Assembly: GCF_011008565.1 (NCBI RefSeq)
Contig: NZ_JAAIWK010000002.1
Coordinates: 1 to 64,000, forward strand
From: Heyndrickxia ginsengihumi
GTDB lineage: Bacteria; Bacillota; Bacilli; Bacillales; Bacillaceae_C
DNA length: 64,000 nt
Direction: 5' to 3'
Shown: positions 41,081 through 50,016 of the stretch, in pieces
How positions within the stretch are numbered: the first letter of the stretch is position 1
Layout: each line of letters begins with the position of its first letter
Position numbers and translations under genes: made by a program
Notes under the pieces: model-generated
Databases searched by the model: none
What the model was told of the DNA's origin: nothing
The model's input: the letters and a program-made list of their open reading frames with translations, nothing else

Positions 41081-41512
41081 TCATAAATCAAAGTCAATTA
41101 GATTTTCTGCAATTTCCGCAAAAGATTCTTCTGACTCTGAAAAATATTCTCCCCATATATCTTTACTCCAAATCTCAATTCGATTGGAAACCCCTAAAAC
41201 CACACATTCTTTTTCCAATTGCGCATATTGAATAAGCGGAGTGGGGATGTTGATTCTACCTTGCTTATCCAATTCACATTCAGTTGCTCCTGAAAAGAAA
41301 AAACGGGTAAAGGCACGGGCATCTTTTTTAGTTAATGGGAGAGTTTTTAACTTTTCTTCAACTTGTTTCCATTCGCTCATGGGGTAGCCAAAAACGCAGC
41401 GATCTAGTCCACGTGTGATTACGAACATCTCCCCTAATTGTTCCCTAAATTTGGCAGGGACAATTAGACGACCTTTTGTGTCAATGTTATGTTGGTACTC
41501 ACCCATGAACAT
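41081..41512 (-). CDS. mraZ: Transcriptional regulator MraZ
   Basis: MraZ is a ring-forming DNA-binding protein of the AbrB-like fold that controls its own operon. The 143 residues hold two SpoVT-AbrB-type repeats with the DxKGR signature twice ([13 protein letters not shown] and [12 protein letters not shown]). It is the first gene of the division cluster, and GTGG boxes for autoregulation lie just upstream. Confidence 0.96.
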   Translation of the reverse strand: MFMGEYQHNIDTKGRLIVPAKFREQLGEMFVITRGLDRCVFGYPMSEWKQVEEKLKTLPLTKKDARAFTRFFFSGATECELDKQGRINIPTPLIQYAQLEKECVVLGVSNRIEIWSKDIWGEYFSESEESFAEIAENLIDFDL

Positions 41513-41528
41513 AATAGATCCAACCCTC

Positions 41529-41573
41529 CCACTTTATATATTTAATTTACCACAATCCCCCACCTTTCACCAC
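41529..41573 (-). promoter_or_regulatory. MraZ operator boxes upstream of mraZ
   Basis: On the minus strand GTGG occurs at 41570-41573, 41560-41563 and 41550-41553, exactly 10 bases apart, and a fourth at 41529-41532, 21 bases further. MraZ proteins are known to bind short direct repeats containing GTGG or TGGGA at one-turn spacing. The boxes lie 17-60 bases before the start codon, so they would act on the promoter or early transcript. Confidence 0.7.
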
Positions 41574-41660
41574 TTAATTTTTTAATTCTCTTAAAGGTAA
41601 AAAATTCCTGCACCATTTATCGGAAAATTTATTTTTTAATAATCAACCTGCTTTTCAACA

Positions 41661-41690
41661 TAAAAAAAACTGGCTAAAAAATAGCCAGTT
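41661..41690 (-). terminator. Terminator of bshC
   Basis: AACTGGCTA (41668-41676) and TAGCCAGTT (41682-41690) form the stem, followed on the minus strand by eight U residues. The stem overlaps the bshC stop codon. Confidence 0.92.
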
Positions 41691-43308
41691 AAATTCGAAT
41701 TAATTTATGAGTACCATCAAAACTGTAAGTTAAAGACATTAATGATGGAATAAAATCTGGTCCATATTTATTGATAAAGTAAAATACATTCCAAACTCTT
41801 TCTTGCGGTATATTATTAGGCCGCAATGAACGTTCAATCCTTGCATATTTTTCTAATACTACATCGTGTCTACGTTCAATTTGTTCATATATCTTACGCT
41901 GTAAAAAATTAAATTGTTCCGTATGAAATGCGAGATTCTTCTCAATTAGAGGATGGATACCATCATCAGTTTGCGCCGAAAGCTTTTTGTATTGCTCCTC
42001 AAGATATATTCTCATTTCATTGATGATATCATCATATTCCCCTTCTTTAATCGTATTCCAATACTCTTCTTTTTCATTTGCAGTTCCTTGTTTTAAAACT
42101 TCCTCCACAGATAGCTGCAATGTTTCAATATCTCTTTGAATCGAGCGTTCGAGCAACGTGATATTTAATCGCGGTATCATTGGCGGCATATGAAATTTAA
42201 ATGCTTCAAATACACGTTTCAATTCGCCCCAATAAGCAATTTCACCAGGACCGCCGATAAATGCAAGTGTTGGGAACAACCATTCTTGCATGAGCGGTCT
42301 TGTCACAACATTATTGCTCAACAGCTCTGGCATTGTATCACAAATCTCTAATAATTGTTCTTTTGTAAAATAAAGATCTGTATTTTTTCCTAAAAAGCCA
42401 TTACGTTCACGATCATATTCTAATAAAATTCTTTCTTTTCCATCATAATAAAATAGATTCAGCGCTTCCTCAGAAATGTCAATCGCTTTTGGAAAGTGAT
42501 CTTTCTGAATTAATTCTTGCTGAGCCAGTACCGCTTTTGTAATCGTGTCATAATGTTCGATAATCGTTTTAAAATGAGAAGTTTCAAGCTGACGTAAAAG
42601 CGGGTTTGCCGAATCAATCAGTAGTAAGCCGTACTCTTTAAACAGTTCATTAATTATGAAAGCGAAACATTCAACCATATTATTTGAGTTGTCAACAATA
42701 CAATCAAGTTGTTTCAAAATATCCTTTGTATAGGTGGTTTCACCTAAATGCTCAAAAATTTGATGAATCCACTTTTTTACATTTTCTGATTCTAAAGTAA
42801 TGTCAGCAACCATCTTTTTCTGTATAGGTCCTTCAACATAACTCATTTTTTTCAATTGGCGTTCTCGTTCTACATATACATGATTTACTTCCAAATAATC
42901 ATGATCCTCACCAGCAATCCAAAATACTGGAACAACAGGCTGATTTAAAAGTTTTTCTTGTTCTTTTGCTAGCTTTATAATTGAAATGATTTTATGTATT
43001 GTATATAGAGGCCCTGTTAATAGTCCTGCCTGCTGTCCCCCAATTACTACAACAGAATCATGATTTCGTAGTTTTTTTATGGAATGTTCTACCGCAGAAG
43101 CAGACGGAAATTTTCTCATATATTGTTCAATACAATTCGCAAGTTTTTCTCGGTTAAATGTTCTTTCTCTTAAATCTTGAGCTCTTCTTTTAAATACAGA
43201 AGAATCCCTTATGTCGTAATGAAAAAAGTCCTTCACCGGTTGTTTTTGTTCTAAGTAAAGGGATGCAAACCGATTAGTTGCTGGAATTGAAAGGTTTTCC
43301 AGTTCCAT
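41689..43308 (-). CDS. bshC: Bacillithiol biosynthesis cysteine-adding enzyme
   Basis: BshC adds cysteine to glucosamine-malate in the last step of bacillithiol synthesis. The 539 residues agree in length with B. subtilis BshC, with VVIGGQQAGLLTGPLYTI and FWIAGEDHDYLEVNHVY in the Rossmann core and a long coiled-coil region in the C-terminal half. I take the ATG at 43308 rather than the TTG before it. It stands next to mraZ as in other Bacillaceae. Confidence 0.94.
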   Translation of the reverse strand: MELENLSIPATNRFASLYLEQKQPVKDFFHYDIRDSSVFKRRAQDLRERTFNREKLANCIEQYMRKFPSASAVEHSIKKLRNHDSVVVIGGQQAGLLTGPLYTIHKIISIIKLAKEQEKLLNQPVVPVFWIAGEDHDYLEVNHVYVERERQLKKMSYVEGPIQKKMVADITLESENVKKWIHQIFEHLGETTYTKDILKQLDCIVDNSNNMVECFAFIINELFKEYGLLLIDSANPLLRQLETSHFKTIIEHYDTITKAVLAQQELIQKDHFPKAIDISEEALNLFYYDGKERILLEYDRERNGFLGKNTDLYFTKEQLLEICDTMPELLSNNVVTRPLMQEWLFPTLAFIGGPGEIAYWGELKRVFEAFKFHMPPMIPRLNITLLERSIQRDIETLQLSVEEVLKQGTANEKEEYWNTIKEGEYDDIINEMRIYLEEQYKKLSAQTDDGIHPLIEKNLAFHTEQFNFLQRKIYEQIERRHDVVLEKYARIERSLRPNNIPQERVWNVFYFINKYGPDFIPSLMSLTYSFDGTHKLIRI

Positions 43309-43347
43309 CAAAGATTCTTCCTTTCTACTGTTCGTAATTTCTAATTG

Positions 43348-43356
43348 AGTATAGCA
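43348..43356 (-). promoter_or_regulatory. Extended -10 promoter of bshC
   Basis: TGCTATACT on the minus strand is an extended -10 element 40 bases before the bshC start. No good -35 accompanies it. Confidence 0.5.
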
Positions 43357-43394
43357 TTTTTAATTAAAAAAAGGAAAAAGACTGCCTAACTTTA

Positions 43395-44288
43395 TCATTT
43401 TATCGTTCCGTCCAGTTCCATTCCTTTAACGATTTGGTAAATGGCTGTCATAATCGGCACGTGTTGTTCCCTCTCGCTAGCCTTCCCTAACATATAACCT
43501 AAAATGGCATCAATCTCTGTCTTTGAGCCTTTTTTTATATCTTTTAGCATCGATGATTCATTTTCTTTTGTACTTAAACAAAGATTTTTCACACTGCGAT
43601 ACATGGCTTCCCGATCTAATTGCGGAAAAAGGGATATTAATTCTTCGAACAAAGATTGAAATATTTTATAATAAAATGAATTACGTATCAGCTCTCCATT
43701 TTTCACCTTTAATATCGCTGTTAAAGGATTAATCATTGCATTTGCAAAGCATTTATGGAGGAGCATCAATTCATAATGATCATGATGTACAAATTTAAAT
43801 TGCTCAGGTTGGGAAGAAAAAAACTTTAACAGCAGATCAGAATGTCCACAAAAAAAGGCAATGTTTGTTTTCCCCACACCATTATGTGATACTGTCATTT
43901 CATTTTTTCTTGTTGCTCCATGTTCGACAGTCCCAACAAGAATGATTTGTTGTGGCAATGTCTCTAATAACGTTAGATGCCCCATTCCATTTTGCAAAAA
44001 CACTAAAGGAATGGAACTTTCAATATTCTTCAGCATGTTTACAATGGACATTAAGTGATATTGTTTGACTGTCACAAAGATTACATCTTGTTCATTTAAC
44101 GCTGAAACATCCATCGTTGAAAGGACATTTACTTGGAAACAGTTCTCACCACATACTGTAATACCATGCTCACATAATTTTTCCGCCTGTTCCAATGATC
44201 TTGGAAACATTGTTACTGCATGTTCTGTTGCTAAATATCCTCCATATAAAAGTCCAAGTGATCCAGCACCAATAATTCCTATTTTCAT
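43395..44288 (-). CDS. panE: 2-Dehydropantoate 2-reductase
   Basis: PanE reduces ketopantoate to pantoate with NADPH for coenzyme A synthesis. The 297 residues start with the nucleotide loop IGIIGAGSLGLLYG and contain the family lysine region HKCFANAMINPLTAIL and the ExDxxxG-like SKTEIDAILGYM. It corresponds to B. subtilis ylbQ by position. coaD of the same CoA pathway lies further along at 51392. Confidence 0.9.
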   Translation of the reverse strand: MKIGIIGAGSLGLLYGGYLATEHAVTMFPRSLEQAEKLCEHGITVCGENCFQVNVLSTMDVSALNEQDVIFVTVKQYHLMSIVNMLKNIESSIPLVFLQNGMGHLTLLETLPQQIILVGTVEHGATRKNEMTVSHNGVGKTNIAFFCGHSDLLLKFFSSQPEQFKFVHHDHYELMLLHKCFANAMINPLTAILKVKNGELIRNSFYYKIFQSLFEELISLFPQLDREAMYRSVKNLCLSTKENESSMLKDIKKGSKTEIDAILGYMLGKASEREQHVPIMTAIYQIVKGMELDGTIK

Positions 44289-44320
44289 TTCTACCTCATC
44301 ACCATTGTTTATTATGTATT

Positions 44321-44349
44321 ATTGTATCAAAATAGACCATTTTCGTAAA
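44321..44349 (-). promoter_or_regulatory. Promoter of panE
   Basis: TTTACG (44344-44349), 17 bases, TACAAT (44321-44326) on the minus strand, about 35 bases before the panE start. Confidence 0.55.
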
Positions 44350-44400
44350 AAAAGAGCTCACAATCCACAAAAATATTTTGCTATCGCTTTCATCATTTTG

Positions 44401-44430
44401 TTTAAAAAATTCGCAAGTTTGTTATATAAT
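44401..44430 (+). promoter_or_regulatory. Promoter of ylbP
   Basis: TTTAAA (44401-44406), 18 bases, and a perfect TATAAT (44425-44430) on the plus strand, about 80 bases before the ylbP start. The -35 is weak. Confidence 0.5.
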
Positions 44431-44512
44431 GATAGTAATAGGCAAAATCTTCACAACAATAAAGGGAAAATGGATGAATAAAGTTATTTCACACAAAATG
44501 GGGGTTTTATAG

Positions 44513-44995
44513 ATGTCATTTAAAGTGGAAAAATTAAAAGTTAATTATAAAACGTTGGAAGAGTTCAAACAATTCAAGGAATATGGCGCTCAAGAGTTGT
44601 CAATGCTTGAAGATTTACAGGATAATATCATTGAAGATAGCAGCGATTCACCTTTTTACGGAATTTATTTTGCAGATAAACTCGTTGCACGTATGAGCTT
44701 ATACGAACGTTCCGAAAAATATGATCTTTATTTCGACCCTCCACAAACTTTTTTGGAATTATGGAAGCTTGAGGTATTACCAAATTATCAATTTAAAGGC
44801 TACGGAAGAGCACTCGTTGATTTTGCAAAAAGTTTTAATTTGCCAATTAAAACTAATTCTCGAATGAAATCAAAAGAATTTTGGGAAAAAATGGGCTTCG
44901 AGGCGCTCTCATACAATGTAGAGCGGGATTTAAGCGAAAACCCTATGGTATGGTATCCTACAGGCGTTAAGTTGCAAGAGCAATCAACAAAATAA
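44513..44995 (+). CDS. ylbP: N-acetyltransferase YlbP
   Basis: A GNAT-family acetyltransferase of 160 residues, equal in length to B. subtilis YlbP. The acetyl-CoA loop is in LPNYQFKGYGRALVDFAKS (about 91-109), and KEFWEKMGFEAL is the usual end of the GNAT core. The substrate is unknown. Start is the ATG after GGGGG. It stands alone on the plus strand between panE and rsfA. Confidence 0.9.
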   Translation: MSFKVEKLKVNYKTLEEFKQFKEYGAQELSMLEDLQDNIIEDSSDSPFYGIYFADKLVARMSLYERSEKYDLYFDPPQTFLELWKLEVLPNYQFKGYGRALVDFAKSFNLPIKTNSRMKSKEFWEKMGFEALSYNVERDLSENPMVWYPTGVKLQEQSTK

Positions 44996-45003
44996 ACGTA
45001 TAA

Positions 45004-45042
45004 AATAACCCCCAATGTATAAACATTGGGGGTTATTTTTTG
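45004..45042 (+). terminator. Terminator of ylbP
   Basis: AATAACCCCCAATGT and ACATTGGGGGTTATT form a 15-pair stem followed by a U-run. Confidence 0.95.
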
Positions 45043-45208
45043 TTCACCTAAACTTTGTGGAATGTTTCGTTTTATCGAGCTTTCCAGCCAACATCAAAAG
45101 ATTATACTGCTTCCCCTACTTTGGCTGTAAGGATATCCTCTAGGTTCTTAGCATGTATTAAGTATCTGTAACACTACAGGAAAACGCTTATACGTGACTA
45201 TTGACACA

Positions 45209-45751
45209 TCAAACTTCCTTCTCGCCTAATTTCCTAGCTTTATCCATAAAAGATAGTAGAGAATGGTACTCCTGTTGCAGTCGCATACATTTTTCTTTCT
45301 CGGTTTGGTATAAGCGGTACACTTCTGCATACTTATTTTTCCAGTCATCTACACCACGTTGTAATTCTGTCTGCTCATGTTTCTTTTCTTCAAACTCTGC
45401 ATGCAATTTCTGCAAATAGTTTATAACAGCAGGCAAAGTAAATGTGACCTGCTCGGGCTGAGAGTATTCTGCCTCCACAGGGCTTTCATAAGCAGACAGT
45501 GGCTCTTCATCATTTTTAGTCTGTTTTCTCTCTTTTCGTTGTTTTTTTGCTAATTCTATTGCTGATTTATATTGTTTTCTTACGTATGAATTCCAGCGAA
45601 ACCCACAAGCAGCAGCTGTGCGGTTCATTTGTCTTCCTACTTCTTCAAACGCTTGCAATTGTGTACTGCCTTCACGAATATGACGTAAGACGACCTCCGC
45701 AAGCAACAAATCTTCATCTTGTGTCCATGCATCTTGTCGAACCAATGACAT
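45209..45751 (-). CDS. rsfA: Prespore-specific transcriptional regulator RsfA
   Basis: RsfA (YlbO) is a forespore regulator that modulates sigma-F genes. The N-terminus holds a Myb/SANT-like helix-turn-helix ([20 protein letters not shown] and [15 protein letters not shown], about 6-60), followed by a charged linker and a long coiled coil (about 110-175). The ATG at 45751 ([10 protein letters not shown]) follows GGGGGGA; the longer reading is rejected. Confidence 0.9.
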   Translation of the reverse strand: MSLVRQDAWTQDEDLLLAEVVLRHIREGSTQLQAFEEVGRQMNRTAAACGFRWNSYVRKQYKSAIELAKKQRKERKQTKNDEEPLSAYESPVEAEYSQPEQVTFTLPAVINYLQKLHAEFEEKKHEQTELQRGVDDWKNKYAEVYRLYQTEKEKCMRLQQEYHSLLSFMDKARKLGEKEV

Positions 45752-45862
45752 ATCTATCCCCCCAAGCATTTTTTTATATTTATTCATATGCTCTTAATAG
45801 AATAGATAGACTAACGAAAAGATAAGATTATATAAGAAATATCATAGGAATATTTTTTTGCA

Positions 45863-45904
45863 TAAAAAAAGGGTGAAGATCCATGGTATCTTCACCCTTT
45901 TTAT
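45863..45904 (-). terminator. Terminator of ylbN-rpmF
   Basis: AAAGGGTGAAGAT and ATCTTCACCCTTT form a 13-pair stem with U-runs, 20 bases after rpmF. Confidence 0.92.
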
Positions 45905-45921
45905 TGATTTTAATAAATCAA

Positions 45922-46095
45922 TTACTTGCTCACAACTTCTTTACCTTTATATGTTCCGCATGATGGACATACGCGGTGTGCAAGTTTCATTTCACCGCAG
46001 TTTGGGCACTCAACCATGCCAGGAACTTGCAATTTGAAGTGTGTACGGCGTTTTCTTTTCGCAGTTTTAGATGTTCTTCTAAAAGGTACAGCCAT
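45922..46095 (-). CDS. rpmF: 50S ribosomal protein L32
   Basis: L32 is a small 50S protein. The 57 residues start [17 protein letters not shown] and contain a CxxC pair twice (CPNCGE and CPSCGTYKG), the zinc-binding form. The ATG at 46095 has AAGGAGG upstream; an in-frame start three codons earlier overlaps that site. It is the second gene after ylbN, an arrangement conserved widely. Confidence 0.97.
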   Translation of the reverse strand: MAVPFRRTSKTAKRKRRTHFKLQVPGMVECPNCGEMKLAHRVCPSCGTYKGKEVVSK

Positions 46096-46154
46096 TCTTC
46101 CCACCTCCTTATAAGAGATAAGTACGTAATTTTTTACAGCCGTTAGTGGGTCAT

Positions 46155-46697
46155 TTATTTTTCCGAGTCTTGACTAAAAAACTTTGCTAGATCAGATAAT
46201 CTCGGATCAACCGCTTTTTCTGCGCTCTTTTCCAATTGTTCATACTGATCTTCTGTTATTACTTGCCAATTCTCTGTATGTGGAAGCTGGTCATCTTTCG
46301 CTTCATCACTAAACACTTGAATTGGAATATCAAGTAAAATAAGTTCTTTAATTACCGGGACTAAGTCAATGACTTCACCATCGACACGATGCACTTCTTC
46401 ATCTTCCAATCCATCATATGTAATCGGCTTAAGAAGAAATGTTTCTGTAGATTCAATATCAATCGGGTAATTAACATCAACAAGAGTTCTAGAACAAGGT
46501 AAAACTAAATTACCGTCTATATGAATTTGAAAAGTTACCTTATCGGATGTAACTCTCCCATTTCCAGTAATATGAAATGGAGAAGCATCGCGAATATCAG
46601 AATTCAATTTTTTTAAATCCTGAGTAACATCAACATTTTCATCAATCTCAATACTCTTGTCTCGAAATTTTTGCAACTGAATGGTAGACCATTTCAT
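46155..46697 (-). CDS. ylbN: YlbN, YceD/DUF177-family protein
   Basis: A 180-residue member of the DUF177 (YceD) family, which is linked to 23S rRNA accumulation and always found before rpmF. The conserved segment [30 protein letters not shown] (shown in part by VLPCSRTL) and [20 protein letters not shown] are typical. Start follows GGGGTGA. A perfect consensus promoter lies upstream. Confidence 0.9.
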   Translation of the reverse strand: MKWSTIQLQKFRDKSIEIDENVDVTQDLKKLNSDIRDASPFHITGNGRVTSDKVTFQIHIDGNLVLPCSRTLVDVNYPIDIESTETFLLKPITYDGLEDEEVHRVDGEVIDLVPVIKELILLDIPIQVFSDEAKDDQLPHTENWQVITEDQYEQLEKSAEKAVDPRLSDLAKFFSQDSEK

Positions 46698-46725
46698 TAA
46701 AAATCACCCCAAGACAACAAAGGTA

Positions 46726-46754
46726 ATTATAGCTTTCATTATACCGTTTGTCAA
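46726..46754 (-). promoter_or_regulatory. Consensus sigma-A promoter of ylbN-rpmF
   Basis: The minus strand carries a perfect TTGACA (46749-46754), a 17-base spacer and a perfect TATAAT (46726-46731), about 30 bases before ylbN. A full consensus promoter suits a ribosomal-protein operon. Confidence 0.9.
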
Positions 46755-47002
46755 TATTTTTTCTTTACATCATCAGTATATCCAACATGATTCATTTTTC
46801 TGCATTTCCAATAGATTGCTTTTTTTTATGAATATGGTAAAAATATTTTAACACAATTTTTTTATGTAACAAAGTAACGATCCTTCTTAATAGAATTTAA
46901 TTGGCATTTAACGAAGAAATCTAATCTAATCCATTCTATTATACAAAAAATACAGGGTGTTATGGCTAGGTTGTCAAATATCTTTTACATTTGTTGATAT
47001 CG
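46755..47002. other. Intergenic DNA upstream of the ylbN promoter
   Basis: About 250 AT-rich bases without a gene, RNA motif or hairpin that I can support; the repeat at 47003 follows. Confidence 0.5.
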
Positions 47003-47200
47003 AGGCTGTTTTCGTATACTTTGTCGTTTTTTATTATTAAAAGGAGTTGATTTCGTTTCAGGGTGCTCGCTTTACGCCTGCTGGGTCTCAGCAATCCGCT
47101 ATTCCCGCAGATGTCTCGCTCCTTCCATTCCAATCAACTTCTTTATGAATCATTTCAGTAAATAATAGTTCTTAAACACAATCCTTCAGAAAAAGGGCCT
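47003..47200. repeat. Intergenic repeat family B, copy 1
   Basis: It starts AGGCTGTTTTCGTATACTTTG and ends AATCCTTCAGAAAAAGGGCCT. The same frame recurs at 53824-53950 and 58680-58845: GGCTGTTTTCG(C/T)A-AACTTTGT-GC at one end, a G+C-richer middle with CTCAG or CTCATC, and a CTTTAGAAAAAAGCC-type end. AGGC(T) and (A)GCC(T) at the borders form short inverted ends. No coding sequence is present. Confidence 0.65.
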
Positions 47201-47244
47201 ACAAAAACTTATGGACGAGAAATAAGAGAAAGGTGGAATTTGGA

Positions 47245-48462
47245 TTGATCAGTACAGGCATTGTCGTAGAATATAATCCCTTTCACAATGGACATTTGCA
47301 TCACATTAAAGAGGCAAGGCGCAAAACAAATGCAGACGTGATTATTGCCGTCATGAGCGGGAATTTTTTACAACGAGGGGAACCTGCCATTGTTTCCAAA
47401 TGGGCGCGGGCACAAATGGCATTAGAAGCAGGTGTTGATCTTGTTATCGAACTTCCATATACATTTGCTGTCCAACAAGCAGAAATGTTTGCTAACGGAG
47501 CAATCGCTCTTTTAAACGCATTGGGATGTGAAAATTTCTGTTTTGGAAGTGAATCTGGCGATGTTCAATCATTAGTTAAAATTGCTAATATGTTACAAAA
47601 TACAACTACTAATCAGCGCTTCCAAACAGCAATTCGCACTCATATAAAACAAGGAATGAGCTACCCATCTTCATTATCTGCCGGTTTTAAGCAATTAGGT
47701 ATTATAGAAGATGATATAGATTTATCACTACCGAATAATATTCTCGGCTTTCATTATATTCTTGCAGCTCAACATCAGCAAACAAATATGAGGCCCATTA
47801 CAATCTCCCGAAAAGCAGCGAATTACCATGATCAAACTTTTACTTCAGAAACAATCGCAAGCGCCACAGCGATTCGTCGTGCTATTTTTTCAAGCGACAA
47901 CATTTCTGACATTAAGAAGGTAGTCCCTGCTACAAGTTTTCAAGCTTTGATCAACTATAAGCAAACATACGGTTCTTTTCACCATTGGAATCATTATTGG
48001 CCATTCCTCCAATATAAACTATTAACAACGTCAGCAAACGATTTAAGTGAGCTATATGAAGTAGTGGAAGGCATTGAATACCGTCTAAAGAAATATGCAT
48101 TACAGGCTCAGTGCTTTTCGGAATTTATGAATTTAGTTAAAACAAAGCGATATACTTGGACACGAATTCAAAGAATGTGTGTACATATTTTAACAAATAC
48201 AAAAAAAGTGGAAATGAAGGAACACCAAAAAAGACCTGAATATATTCGTTTATTAGCAATGAATGAGCAAGGAAAACAATATTTACGCTCCATAAAAAAG
48301 CAATTGAGTATTCCTCTTATTTCGAAGTTTTCAGCGAAATTTGAAAGCGTAATGGAATTAGACAGTCGCTCTACTCAAGTTTTTGCTCAAATATTAGATG
48401 CAAAGGCTCGCAGTCTTTTGCTTCATAGAGAATATAGCGAACCACCTATTATTCAAACATAA
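47245..48462 (+). CDS. tmcAL: tRNA(Met) cytidine acetate ligase TmcAL
   Basis: TmcAL (YlbM) makes N4-acetylcytidine at the wobble position of elongator tRNA-Met from acetate and ATP. The HIGH-like nucleotidyltransferase motif VVEYNPFHNGHLHHI is at the N-terminus, followed by VMSGNFLQRGEPA and SATAIRRAI. I choose the TTG at 47245 with AAAGGTGG eight bases before it, giving 405 residues; the GTG at 47233 lies inside that site. Confidence 0.92.
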   Translation: MISTGIVVEYNPFHNGHLHHIKEARRKTNADVIIAVMSGNFLQRGEPAIVSKWARAQMALEAGVDLVIELPYTFAVQQAEMFANGAIALLNALGCENFCFGSESGDVQSLVKIANMLQNTTTNQRFQTAIRTHIKQGMSYPSSLSAGFKQLGIIEDDIDLSLPNNILGFHYILAAQHQQTNMRPITISRKAANYHDQTFTSETIASATAIRRAIFSSDNISDIKKVVPATSFQALINYKQTYGSFHHWNHYWPFLQYKLLTTSANDLSELYEVVEGIEYRLKKYALQAQCFSEFMNLVKTKRYTWTRIQRMCVHILTNTKKVEMKEHQKRPEYIRLLAMNEQGKQYLRSIKKQLSIPLISKFSAKFESVMELDSRSTQVFAQILDAKARSLLLHREYSEPPIIQT

Positions 48463-48467
48463 AAAAA

Positions 48468-48646
48468 GCTGGGACAAAAGTATATTAACGAAAGAAAATC
48501 CGAAAATTGCGCTCCAACTCCGCTCCGGAAATATCCTTCGCTTTCCGCAGGTGGCTGGCGATCCGCCCACAGGAGTCTACCTCTATTTTCGGAGCTGAGT
48601 TGTGCAATGTTCGTCTTTAGCTAACTACTTTTAAGTTTTGTCCAGC
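48468..48646. repeat. Intergenic repeat family A, shortened copy
   Basis: The copy begins GCTGGGACAAA six bases after the tmcAL stop and ends TTTTGTCCAGC. It matches the copy at 17252-17477 in AAGTATATTAACGAAAGAAA, GCTCCAACTCCGCTCCGG, TTCGCTTTCCGCAGG and GTGCAATGTTCGTCTTTAGCTAAC, but lacks about 45 bases of the middle. The inverted ends could act as a transcript terminator between convergent tmcAL and ylbL. Confidence 0.8.
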
Positions 48647-48666
48647 TTTCTTCTTATCTTCATATA

Positions 48667-49719
48667 TCACTCTTTTGCTTTCAGTTGATTTAAATAGCTT
48701 AACGCGTCATTAAAGGTTTTCACAGGAACAATTTTCATTTTTGTATGAATATCCTTTGCAGCTTGTAACGCCTCTTGATAATTTGTTTTTATATGTGGAT
48801 CTGTCTTTTTCATTTCAGGCGTAATATGATCATTCGGCGCAAAGAAGATTTCAGCTCCTGCTTTACTTGCTGCAATGACTTTCTTATCAATTCCGCCAAT
48901 TCTTCCTACCTCACCATTTGTAGCAATTTCTCCAGTTCCCGCTATTTTATATCCTTTCGTAATATCCTGTTTCGTTAACTGATTATAAATTTCAAGTGAA
49001 AACATTAGCCCTGCCGATGGCCCTCCGATATTTTCTGTATTCATTTTAACAGACGGATTCGAGGTAAGCGTGCGGTCATCTACTAAACCAATACCGATAC
49101 CAACCTTATCTTTGTTTTCCTTAAATCTCGCTAGTTTAACTGATGCTGTCTTTTCCTTATGATCATGGATATAAGTAATTGCTACTGAATCCCCTAATTT
49201 TTTCTTACCAACGTAATTCATAAATTGCTTGGAAGATTGGAACGAATGATGATCGACCTTTGTCACCCGATCACCAACTTTTAATACTTTACTAGCTGGC
49301 ATATCATCATAAACATCAAGTACATATATACCTTTATAATGAGACTTGTACGGCTTATGAGCATTTGAAAAAGCAACTTCAATCGCATTATGCTTTGAAT
49401 TTTCCATTAAATATAGTTGGTATACATTGTACTCTTCTTCAGTTTGATTTTTATCTCGTACTTCATCTAGCGGCACAATATCGTCATGTTTGTGTAATTT
49501 CGCCCAAACATATAAGTAAGGAGTTGCCCTTGCCATACGAACAGTTGTTAACATCAGCTGCCCTTTTTCGTGATAACCTCCTTTAACCTTAATAATTGGA
49601 GCAAGCTGTAAGGCGCTGCCAGGCATCTCAATATAATACGGCAAGCGTATAAAAGAGATTGCCGCTAAAATAATGACAATACAAATTAATATCCGCAGAC
49701 GATTTTTTCGAAATTTCAT
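48667..49719 (-). CDS. ylbL: YlbL, membrane-anchored PDZ and Lon-like serine protease
   Basis: One N-terminal membrane segment (about 9-26), a PDZ domain (about 115-195, YVLDVYDDMPASKVLKVGDRV) and a Lon-type protease domain follow. The Ser-Lys dyad is in NIGGPSAGLMFSLE and GIDKKVIAA. B. subtilis YlbL degrades the DNA-damage division inhibitor YneA together with CtpA; the same job is likely here but not shown. The ATG at 49719 is preferred (351-residue-class protein); the ATG at 49734 has no ribosome binding site. Confidence 0.9.
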   Translation of the reverse strand: MKFRKNRLRILICIVIILAAISFIRLPYYIEMPGSALQLAPIIKVKGGYHEKGQLMLTTVRMARATPYLYVWAKLHKHDDIVPLDEVRDKNQTEEEYNVYQLYLMENSKHNAIEVAFSNAHKPYKSHYKGIYVLDVYDDMPASKVLKVGDRVTKVDHHSFQSSKQFMNYVGKKKLGDSVAITYIHDHKEKTASVKLARFKENKDKVGIGIGLVDDRTLTSNPSVKMNTENIGGPSAGLMFSLEIYNQLTKQDITKGYKIAGTGEIATNGEVGRIGGIDKKVIAASKAGAEIFFAPNDHITPEMKKTDPHIKTNYQEALQAAKDIHTKMKIVPVKTFNDALSYLNQLKAKE

Positions 49720-49820
49720 TGTTTTCACATCCATTTTTTGTAATAAACAATTTAACCAATAATAATAGGTTAGTTCTATCTTAATGATTTATTCACAATT
49801 TGTAAAAGGAGACAATAATA

Positions 49821-49883
49821 ATGAAAGACTCTCGTTTTTCTATTTCATTGATGACTTCTCATTATATCTCGCTAGCAGAATGA
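49821..49883 (+). CDS. Possible small ORF (20 residues) with strong ribosome binding site
   Basis: ATG at 49821 follows AAAGGAGA at eight bases and opens a frame encoding MKDSRFSISLMTSHYISLAE before TGA. It lies between divergent ylbL and ylbJ, on the ylbJ strand, about 130 bases before ylbJ. No similarity is recognised. It could be a leader peptide or chance. Confidence 0.3.
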   Translation: MKDSRFSISLMTSHYISLAE

Positions 49884-50016
49884 AATTGTTTATGGTCTAA
49901 TTTGTATCAACATAAGCATATTGTTTTATATGGGGACAAGTAAGTATCACAAGGAAACCATTAGATTCCATACATAATACATCATGATAGACATTTTGTT
50001 AGGGGAGGAACAAAAT

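Noticed and set aside
48398-48598. 66-residue plus-strand frame
   Set aside because: It spans the end of tmcAL and the family A repeat; the same repeat gives frames elsewhere by chance.
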